From the NCBI GenBank assembly GCA_964581605.1, contig CAZOPF010000078.1, forward strand, positions 1-28,640: a stretch of DNA of 28,640 bases, given 5' to 3'. The number at the start of each line of letters is the position of its first letter. Within the stretch, counting starts at the first letter, position 1. Under the pieces are notes generated by a model, which saw nothing but the letters and a program-made list of their open reading frames with translations, made no database searches and was not told the DNA's origin. The DNA comes from CAADGU01 sp964581605 (GTDB taxonomy: Bacteria; Chloroflexota; Anaerolineae; Promineifilales; Promineifilaceae). This document shows positions 7,511-14,600 of the stretch, in pieces. The translations under genes and the position numbers were made by a program.

Positions 7511-8290
7511 ATGAAACAGATGGAAACAAAAAACCTGTCGTTAGCTTACGACCGCGAAACGATTGTCAAGCAACTCAGCCTGTCCATCACCACCGGCGAG
7601 ATTACGACGCTGGTGGGGCCAAACGGCTGCGGCAAATCCACCTTGCTGCGGGGGCTGGCGCGGCTGCTGAAGCCCAAAACCGGCGAAGTGTTGCTGGATG
7701 GCAAAGCGATTCATACGCTGCCTACCAAACAACTGGCGAAGCAGTTGGGCATCTTGCCGCAAGGCCCGACTGCGCCGGAAGGTCTCACCGTTTATGAACT
7801 GGTGGCGCAGGGACGCTATCCACACCAGGGCTTTTTCCAGCAGTGGTCACACGAGGATGAAGCGGCCACACGGGAGGCGATTGCCATTACGAATATGGTG
7901 GAACTGGCGGAACGGCCGTTGGATACCCTTTCCGGTGGGCAGCGGCAGCGGGCGTGGATTGCCATGACGCTGGCGCAAAATACGCCCATTCTGCTGCTGG
8001 ATGAACCGACGACGTTTCTGGATATTGGTTATCAATTGGAGGTGATGGAGTTGATTGAACGGCTGAACCGCGAGCGGCAGATGACGATTTTGCTAGTGCT
8101 GCATGATTTGAACCAGGCGGCGCGGTACAGCCAGCGAATGGTTGTGTTGCAGGACGGCCGTNNNNNNNNNNNNNNNNNNNNNNNNNNNNNNNNNNNNNNN
8201 NNNNNNNNNNNNNNNNNNNNNNNNNNNNNNNNNNNNNNNNNNNNNNNNNNNNNNNNNNNNNTGGCACTACTGGATGACGAGGTTAGTTGA
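7511..8290 (+). CDS. FecE/FepC-type ABC transporter ATPase, interrupted by an assembly gap
   Basis: The visible 217 N-terminal residues are a complete nucleotide-binding domain: Walker A GPNGCGKST (36-44), Q-loop region ILPQGPTAPEGLTV, signature LSGGQRQR (140-147), Walker B LLLDEP with D164/E165, and H198 of the switch. This subfamily energises ferric-siderophore/cobalamin permeases from the cytoplasm, matching the two FecCD genes upstream. Exactly 100 N at 8162-8261 hide the next part. The final residues (ALLDDEVS, stop 8288-8290) depend on the gap being frame-neutral, which a 100-N placeholder cannot prove. The stop overlaps the next ATG as TGATG, which favours the frame given. No clear ribosome-binding site precedes 7511; an ATG at 7520 is an alternative. 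Confidence 0.9.
   Translation: MKQMETKNLSLAYDRETIVKQLSLSITTGEITTLVGPNGCGKSTLLRGLARLLKPKTGEVLLDGKAIHTLPTKQLAKQLGILPQGPTAPEGLTVYELVAQGRYPHQGFFQQWSHEDEAATREAIAITNMVELAERPLDTLSGGQRQRAWIAMTLAQNTPILLLDEPTTFLDIGYQLEVMELIERLNRERQMTILLVLHDLNQAARYSQRMVVLQDGRXXXXXXXXXXXXXXXXXXXXXXXXXXXXXXXXXXALLDDEVS
8162..8261. other. Assembly gap (100 N)
   Basis: A run of exactly 100 undetermined bases inside the ATPase gene. The round number is the usual scaffolding placeholder, so true length and reading frame across it are unknown. Related FepC-type ATPases are usually about 255-275 residues, so the missing stretch is probably of the order of 100-200 bases. A repeat at this spot could have caused the break: the last visible bases form another ACGGCCGT copy. 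Confidence 0.98.
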
Positions 8291-8445
8291 TGAGCAAAGA
8301 GCTGTGCAAACTCAAGAAGGAACTGAGGATAGACCTGTCGGCTTACATGCTGTGCGTGAACCAGCCGACCCACGTCTGCCAAAAATGTGGCCGGGCGGCC
8401 AACAGCAAGAAGTTGTTATGCAGCCCGGTGAAAATCAAAAGTTAG
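8290..8445 (+). CDS. Small CxxC protein (51 residues) in the uptake operon
   Basis: A short frame starting at ATG 8290, whose A is the last base of the ATPase stop (TGATG). The protein starts MSKELCKLKKELRIDLSAYM, continues with LCVNQPTHVC and QKCGRAANSK, and ends KLLCSPVKIK-S. Cys30, Cys33 and Cys44 make a C-x2-C...C pattern followed by a basic tail, suggesting a small zinc- or iron-binding knuckle, with Cys6 and Cys22 also available. Short proteins of this look (lysine-rich start, AY...P...VCxKCGR) accompany siderophore-type transport genes in other bacteria as far as I recall; I know no assigned function. Tight overlap and family resemblance support it as real despite its size. Confidence 0.7.
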   Translation: MSKELCKLKKELRIDLSAYMLCVNQPTHVCQKCGRAANSKKLLCSPVKIKS

Positions 8446-8459
8446 GGCAATGCGGAGGA

Positions 8460-8514
8460 GTTCGCACGCCCACGTGCGAACGAGCAGCACGAAGGCACGC
8501 TGCTCGCCTTTCTT
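8460..8514 (+). terminator. Two adjacent hairpins between the small CxxC gene and the next gene
   Basis: GTTCGCACG/CGTGCGAAC with loop CCCA (8460-8481) is followed immediately by CGAGCAGC/GCTGCTCG (8481-8506) and then CCTTTCTT. The second stem with its T-rich tail could be a weak intrinsic terminator or an mRNA-processing site inside the operon. The first stem recurs near 27198 in inverted orientation, so it is also part of a dispersed repeat. Confidence 0.5.
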
Positions 8515-8531
8515 ACTTATAGGAGATAAAG

Positions 8532-8966
8532 ATGGTTGAGGTAGATACCACTCAATGGCCGACTGTTTATATGAAGGTGGATGCACTGTTGACGACAACG
8601 GCCGTGACCGAATATATCAACGAAATGGAACATCTGCTGGCGCGGGAAGAGCCGTTTGGTCTGATTTATTTGTCCGAAATGACAGATGAAGAAGCACGGC
8701 AGCGGCGAGAAAAAGAAGCGCAAAAATTAAGCAACGGCTGGCTTAAAGCCAACCGGGAACGGATGGGGCGATATTGTATTGGCATCGCCATGGTCACCAA
8801 TGCGACCCGTATGATGAGGCTATATAAACCGATAGCCCGCCGCACGTTCAAACGCACAATGGGGGTGGCGGGCGATCTATTTTTTACTCAGTCAGAAGCA
8901 GCGGCCTGGATGGCCGCCCAATTTACAACATTCAACACAGAGGAGATTAACCATGTTAAAAATTAG
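8532..8966 (+). CDS. Uncharacterised 144-residue protein of the uptake operon
   Basis: The start at 8532 has AGGAG about 8 bases upstream. The protein is soluble, with alternating strand/helix character: an N-terminal strand (WPTVYMKV), a helix with EYINEMEHLLAREEPFGLIYL, a charged helical middle, a strand (CIGIAMVT) and a C-terminal helix (EAAAWMAAQF). This resembles the STAS/SpoIIAA-like fold, and similar proteins sit near siderophore genes, but I cannot assign a domain with certainty. The stop lies 14 bases inside the next gene, so it is translated from the same message. It may modulate the transporter or bind an iron-related ligand; this is inference from context. Confidence 0.75.
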   Translation: MVEVDTTQWPTVYMKVDALLTTTAVTEYINEMEHLLAREEPFGLIYLSEMTDEEARQRREKEAQKLSNGWLKANRERMGRYCIGIAMVTNATRMMRLYKPIARRTFKRTMGVAGDLFFTQSEAAAWMAAQFTTFNTEEINHVKN

Positions 8967-11016
8967 TCATCGCGCCCCCAAAAGGCAGCGCGTGGGTGGC
9001 CGCCCACGCGCTGCCGAAAAAGGAAATACTCGTCATGGGGTTGCACACCAAAACGCCATTTCCAGCCGTTATTTTACTCTGCTTTTGGTGCTTGTCCTGC
9101 TTTTGGGGCTGGCGGCCTGTAGCGCGGAGAGTGGGGAGACGGCCGTTACTGCCGAACCAACCACCGCCCCAGCCGAAGAACCGACTGAAGAGTCACTGGA
9201 AGATACGGCCGTAGAAGAGGCGGCCGTAGAAGTTACGGCCGAATCCCGCACCATCACCGACGCCATGGGCCGCGAAGTCACCATCCCCGCCAACCCCCAG
9301 CGCGTGGTGGCCCTATCGGAAATTGACCTGGACAGTCTGGTGGCGCTGGGCATCATTCCCGTCGGCGCGTCCAACGGCCGTGGCCAGATGACTCTGCCCA
9401 CCTACCTGCTGCCGCAGATCGAGGGCAAAACCACCTCCATTGGCGGCCTGGGTGAACCCAACCTGGAAACCATCGTCACCCTCGAACCCGATCTGATAGT
9501 CTATTCCGACCCGTATGGCCCGTTGGCGGAGATGATTCCCGAATTGGAGCAAATCGCGCCCGTTGTTGTGCCCTATGTGGATAACGGTGACTGGCACTGG
9601 AAAGCCGTTTTCCTGGCGATTGCCGAGACACTAGACAAATCGGCCGAAGCGGCGATGTGGATGCAGACGTATGATGAGCGCACGGCCGTCCTCGGTTCCC
9701 AACTGCCCGATGACCTGCGCCAGGTGAGCATTGTGCGCTGGATGGCCGACGGGCCGCGTATTTTGCTCGCCAACGCCTTTTCCAGCCAGGTGTTGTCTGA
9801 CGTGGGTTTTGAACGGCCGTCATACCAGCTTGATCTGGCCGGCACTCACCCCGTTCACACCGATGTCATCAGCATGGAACAGATTGACCTGGTAGATGCG
9901 GACCTCATCTTTGCCGGTGGGCTGAATCCTGAGGGGGATGTGGCGATGCAGGAGGCATTGGCAGACCCGTTGGTGCAGACGTTGACGGCCGTGCAAGCCA
10001 ACCGTTTGTTCATGGTGGATGGGCTGGCGTGGAGCAGCACCGGCGGCCCCACAGCGGCCATGCAGGTATTGGCTGACGTGGAACGCAGTTTGGCTCTCAG
10101 CACAGAGTCCGCGTCTACAGACACCTTCCCCATCACCATCAAACACAAATATGGCCGTATCACCATCCCGGCAGCGCCAGAGCGTGTGGTCGTTGTTGGC
10201 TACAACGATCAAGACCCGCTGCTGGCGTTGGGCATCACACCAACGGCCGTGCGCTACTGGTTTGGCGACACCGAAGACGCCATCTTCCCCTGGGCAGATG
10301 CGGCGCTGACCGGCGACAACCCGGCGGTGCTAAACATGCCCTTTGGGGAACTGAACTATGAGCAAATTTTGTCCTTCAATCCTGACCTGATCATTGCTGT
10401 CTACTCCGGTATCACCGCCGATGAGTATGAGTTGCTCTCCCAAATTGCGCCTACAGTGGCGCAAACGGCCGAATACAACGACTTTGGGATGCCCTGGCAG
10501 GAAGCGACACGATTAATCGGGCAGGCGGTGGGCAAAACGGCCGTAGCCGACGCCCTGGTTGCCGATGTCGAAGCCGCCTTTGCCGCCGCCAGAGAAGCGC
10601 ACCCCGAATTCGCTGGTAAATCCATTGTCGTCGCGGCCGTGCGTGCCGATGGCACCGGCTACGCCTTCTTCTCCACCCAAGACCCGCGCACCCGCTACTT
10701 CACCAATCTCGGCTTTGCAGCGCCAGCCGACCTGGACGAGTTAGCCGGTGACAGCTTCTACGGCGAAGTCAGCGCGGAACGGCTGGATTTGTTCGACCGT
10801 GACCTCATTGTCTTCACCCAGGCCAGCTACCTGGAAAATGGCGCGGATACCATCATCAACGATCCGCTGCTTGGCCAACTTGACGCGATGAAAGAAGGTC
10901 GCTACGTCATCCTCACCGAAGAGTTAGACGCCGCCTTCTCCTTTAGCTCCGTCTTGAGCCTGCCTTTTGTGACTGAACAGCTGGTGCCCCAATTGGCAAC
11001 GGCCGTTGCCAAATAA
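8953..11016 (+). CDS. Substrate-binding lipoprotein with two tandem FecB/BtuF-type domains
   Basis: 687 residues, about twice the usual length for this family. ATG 8953 has AGGAGATTAACC upstream. The lipobox LGLAAC puts the lipidated Cys at residue 56, after an odd 35-residue basic N terminus that contains a perfect 13-bp hairpin in its DNA. Residues 57-98 are an acidic, TAV- and EE-rich linker. Residues about 100-385 form one class III periplasmic-binding domain (AMGREVTIPANPQRVVAL, then LEPDLIVYSD). Residues about 392-687 form a second (YGRITIPAAPERVVVVGY, then FNPDLIIAVYSG). The two are clearly diverged. A fused dimer could let one anchor present two ligands or two binding sites to the FecCD permease upstream. 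No frameshift separates the halves. Confidence 0.9.
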   Translation: MLKISHRAPKRQRVGGRPRAAEKGNTRHGVAHQNAISSRYFTLLLVLVLLLGLAACSAESGETAVTAEPTTAPAEEPTEESLEDTAVEEAAVEVTAESRTITDAMGREVTIPANPQRVVALSEIDLDSLVALGIIPVGASNGRGQMTLPTYLLPQIEGKTTSIGGLGEPNLETIVTLEPDLIVYSDPYGPLAEMIPELEQIAPVVVPYVDNGDWHWKAVFLAIAETLDKSAEAAMWMQTYDERTAVLGSQLPDDLRQVSIVRWMADGPRILLANAFSSQVLSDVGFERPSYQLDLAGTHPVHTDVISMEQIDLVDADLIFAGGLNPEGDVAMQEALADPLVQTLTAVQANRLFMVDGLAWSSTGGPTAAMQVLADVERSLALSTESASTDTFPITIKHKYGRITIPAAPERVVVVGYNDQDPLLALGITPTAVRYWFGDTEDAIFPWADAALTGDNPAVLNMPFGELNYEQILSFNPDLIIAVYSGITADEYELLSQIAPTVAQTAEYNDFGMPWQEATRLIGQAVGKTAVADALVADVEAAFAAAREAHPEFAGKSIVVAAVRADGTGYAFFSTQDPRTRYFTNLGFAAPADLDELAGDSFYGEVSAERLDLFDRDLIVFTQASYLENGADTIINDPLLGQLDAMKEGRYVILTEELDAAFSFSSVLSLPFVTEQLVPQLATAVAK
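8984..9015. repeat. Perfect 13-bp palindrome inside the binding-protein gene
   Basis: GGCAGCGCGTGGG (8984-8996) pairs perfectly with CCCACGCGCTGCC (9003-9015) across loop TGGCCG. It encodes residues 11-21 of the long pre-signal segment of the double binding protein. AAAAAGGAAATACTCGTC just after it looks like a ribosome-binding region left over from another start (ATG 9034, out of frame). Confidence 0.85.
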
Positions 11017-11401
11017 AAAGAGGTAGCAAGTTGCAGGTGGCAGGTAGCAAGTGGCAAGTACCTGCGACCTGCTACTTGCCACTTGCCACCCCCAACATGA
11101 AAACCTGCTGCAATCAAGTCGCGCTGGAAAAAAGGCTAGACCCCCGCAGCCATGCCCTGGCGACGTAACATCTATACCAGTGGTGGCGGGATGCCCCAGA
11201 AAGTGCCAGACCTGTATGCCCTCTACATGCCGCGCATATCAGGTGCGGGTTAAAGTGGCACGGTATGAGGAAATCATTCACACCATCGGCCATGAGGGCA
11301 TCTATCCTTATCCGCAATACAGAATCGTCTCCCTGGAACGGAAGTCGGTGGTCACGGCCGTTAACCTGTCTGGTTGCTAACAAAACGCTTATCTACCAAA
11401 C
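11017..11401. other. Gap between the uptake operon and the rpoC promoter
   Basis: It begins with the heptamer array at 11023-11088. The remaining 300 bases hold only short frames. One from ATG 11098 reads MKTCCNQVALEKRLDPRSHA and stops at 11167-11169; the same frame resumes as YTSGGGMPQKVPDLYALYMP before another stop. This looks like a small broken gene, but I do not recognise it. Nothing else is supported here. Confidence 0.5.
11023..11088. repeat. Heptamer-array hairpin after the binding-protein gene
   Basis: Units GTAGCAA, GTTGCAG, GTGGCAG, GTAGCAA, GTGGCAA (11023-11057) face CCTGCGA, CCTGCTA, CTTGCCA, CTTGCCA (11061-11088). The arms are complementary with a few mismatches, giving a long stem right after the operon's last stop codon (11014-11016). 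It could act as the 3' end hairpin of the uptake operon, although no T-run follows. Confidence 0.8.
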
Positions 11402-11429
11402 TTGACATATTGATGTTCGCCGATATAAT
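11402..11429 (+). promoter_or_regulatory. Near-consensus sigma-70 promoter of rpoC
   Basis: Perfect TTGACA (11402-11407) and perfect TATAAT (11424-11429) are separated by 16 bp. This is the best promoter in the window and predicts a start near 11436, giving a leader of about 170 bases before the rpoC GTG. It fits a highly expressed housekeeping gene transcribed on its own. Confidence 0.9.
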
Positions 11430-11467
11430 CGCGGGCACTTATGGTATAAAGGTTTGGCAAAATAGTG

Positions 11468-11502
11468 AGAGCGTTGGCCTGAAGAGGGCAAACGCTCTTT
11501 TT
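11468..11502 (+). terminator. Intrinsic terminator/attenuator in the rpoC leader
   Basis: AGAGCGTT (11468-11475) pairs with AACGCTCT (11491-11498), with a further short inner stem (GCC with GGC), and the hairpin runs into TTTTT (11498-11502). It sits between the consensus promoter and the start codon, so full-length rpoC requires read-through. That makes it a candidate site for autoregulation by RNA polymerase level, or by NusA/NusG-type factors. Confidence 0.7.
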
Positions 11503-11609
11503 CCGTGTTTAACCCCATCACAAACCTTTTACCAGAAAGCGGGAAGCGGGAGAACAATTTTCAATCTTATTGTGGGCAAGAGCACTTTATCTTTTTGGGA
11601 GGTCACCTG

Positions 11610-14600
11610 GTGGAGACAACAGAATTCCGCTCTTTACGTATCAGTTTAGCATCCCCTGACCATATGCGTACCTGGTCATATGGGGAAGTAACCAAACCAG
11701 AAACCATTAACTACCGTCGGCTGCGGCCGGAAAAAGATGGCCTGTTCTGTGAGGCTATTTTTGGTCCCACACGTGACTGGCAATGTTATTGTGGCAAGTA
11801 CAAAAATGTGCGCTACAAGGGCATTGTCTGTGATAAGTGTGGCGTGGAAGTGACCCGTTCCTCCGTGCGGCGGGAACGCATGGGGCATATTGAACTGGCA
11901 GCCCCTGTAGCCCATGTCTGGTACACCCGGCGCGTTCCCAGCCACATGGGATTGTTGCTCAATGTATCCCGGCGTAATCTGGATCGGGTTCTCTATTTTG
12001 CCCAGTATGTGATTACCCATGTGGATGAAGAAGCCCGGCAGCGGGCGCTGAAGCGTTTGCAGGAAGAGCTGGAAGAAGCTGAACTGCGCTTTGAAGAGGA
12101 TTTGCAGACGAACATTGGGCAGGCCACTTCCGGTGTGCAAACACGCCTGGCTGAGTTGGAAACGGCTATCCTCGAGCTAAATGAGACGTTTAATGATCGG
12201 CTGGCGGCGGCTACAGATGAAGTGGTGCGCGAGGCCAAAGCGGTGGAACAGCGGCTCAAGAATGCCAAAGATAAAGCAGCGGCCGAAGATATTGTGCTGG
12301 CGGCGCAACTCATTGTGAGCGCAGGTGAAAAAGTGGGCCGCGAGCATAGCGTATTGGTGCAGGAAATTACCACCGAACGGCTCACTGAAGTACAGCGTGA
12401 ACATGAAGAAGCCCAACAAAGCCAGTTGGCCGCGCTGCAAAAAGAGTTGGACGAACTGCGCAGCGAAACGCAGGCGGTGGGTGATGATATGCGTGGCGAT
12501 CTGTCCGTTAAGCTCTCTCGCCTGCGCCAGCAAGCCCAGGGAAACCGCGAGCTGTTGGAAAGCCTGGAACCGATGGTTTTTCTAAACGAGACCGATTACC
12601 GCGAATTGAAGAGCAAATTTGGCAACGTGTTCCGGGCTGATATGGGCGCGGAGGCGTTGTATGACATTTTGCGGCGCATGGATTTGGAAAAGCTGTCCCG
12701 CGAATTGTGGCGAGAAGTGCGTACTACTCGCTCCAAGCAGGCGGCTAAAAGAGCCACCAAACGCTTGCAGGTGGTGGAAGCCTTGCGCAAGAGTGGCAAC
12801 CGCCCCGAATGGATGATTTTGACGGTGCTGCCGGTGATCCCACCCGATTTACGGCCGATGGTGCAACTAGATGGCGGCCGTTTTGCCACCTCGGACCTGA
12901 ACGATCTGTACCGCCGCGTGATTAACCGGAATAATCGGTTGAAGCGGCTGTTGGAATTGGGCGCGCCGGATGTGATTGTGCGCAACGAAAAGCGTATGCT
13001 GCAAGAGGCGGTGGACAGCCTGATTGACAACAGCCAGCGTGGAAAGGCGCTCAGCCGCCGTGGCCGCCGTGAATTGAAATCCCTGTCTGATATGTTGAAG
13101 GGGAAGAAGGGGCGTTTCCGCCGTAACCTGTTGGGGAAGCGCGTGGACTACTCCGGCCGTTCGGTCATTGTGGTGGGGCCAAACTTGAAGTTGGGCCAGT
13201 GCGGGCTGCCCAAAACGATGGCGCTGGAATTGTTCCGGCCGTTTGTGATTAGCAAACTGGTGGAATATGGTTACGCCAGCAATGTGAAAGGGGCGCGCCG
13301 GGTGATTGAACGACAGCAGCCAGAGGTGTGGCAGGTGTTGGAAGAGGTCATTGACGGCCGTCCCATTCTCCTGAACCGCGCTCCCACGCTGCACCGTTTG
13401 GGTATCCAGGCTTTTATGCCCATGTTGGTGGAAGGCAAAGCTATTCAACTGCACCCATTGGTTTGCTCGGCCTTTAATGCCGACTTTGACGGCGACCAAA
13501 TGGCAGTGCATGTGCCCCTGTCTCGCCGGGCAGTGGATGAGGCCATGGAATTGATGATGGCTACCCGTAATCTGCTCAAACCGGCTAACGGCGAGCCGAT
13601 TGTGGGGCCGTCCAAAGATATGGTGTTGGGGGTGTATTACCTGACGCTGATGCGTGACGGCCGTAAAGGGGAAGGCCAGATTTTTGCCAGCATGGAAGAA
13701 GTGGAAACCGCTTACGAACTTGGCTTCCTGGACATTCACGCCAAAATCAAGGTGCGCACCACTACCTTCAACAAAGAAGACCATAACCGTTACAAGGACG
13801 GCAAACCACACGAGAAGATCATCGAAACATCTCCTGGGCGGGTGCTGTTTAACCTGGCACTGCCAGAAGAGTTCCGCTTTGTCAACCAGGTGCTGGACAA
13901 GGGTGGCGTCACCCGGTTGATCAACCGGGTTTATCGGCATTTGGGTGACGAGGCCACCATTAACCTGGTAGATTCTATCAAGGCGATTGGCTTCCGCTAT
14001 GCCACTGTGTCTGGCACAACCATTGCCGTAGCCGACCTGACCATTCCCGAAGAGCGGCAGGAAATTCTGGATGCGGCCTTGAAGCGCGTGAACGAAATTG
14101 ACCGCCAATATCGCCGGGGTTTGCTCACCGAAGAAGAACAATATATGCGCACCATTGACACCTGGAACGATGCCAAAGACAAGGTGGAAAAGGCGGTGCG
14201 CGATGTGATGGATCCGGCCAGCCCGATTGCGGTGATGGCTTTGTCGGGTGCGGGCAAGGGTGGTTTTGGCCCCATTACCCAGCTGGCCGGTATGCGCGGC
14301 CTGATGGCTGACCCGCAGGGGCGCATTATTCCAGTGCCCATTCAGTCCAATTTCCGGCAGGGATTGGATACGCTGGAGTATTTCATCTCCACGCACGGGG
14401 CGCGTAAAGGGCTGGCGGACACGGCGCTGCGCACGGCCGATGCCGGCTATCTGACCCGCCGTCTGGTGGATATTGCCCAGGATATGATTGTGATGGGCGC
14501 GGATTGTGGCACAGATAAAGGTATTTATGTGCGCCGCTCTGATAACTTTGGCAAACAAACGCTGGCGGAACGGATTCTGGGACGGGTCTCGGCCGAAGAG

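Noticed and set aside
8142..8522. 126-residue frame crossing the N gap and running over the small CxxC gene
   Set aside because: Its continuity depends on an arbitrary gap length and the translation is low-quality; the overlapping 51-residue frame is better supported.
11505..11609. Upstream GTG (11505) as the rpoC start
   Set aside because: It lies just after the leader terminator, has no ribosome-binding site, and the added 35 residues do not match RpoC; GTG 11610 has an ideal site and the family N terminus.
12867..14558. 563-residue open frame on the minus strand inside rpoC
   Set aside because: It is antisense to the most conserved part of rpoC, His/Gln-rich with no recognisable domain, and is a by-product of rpoC codon bias.
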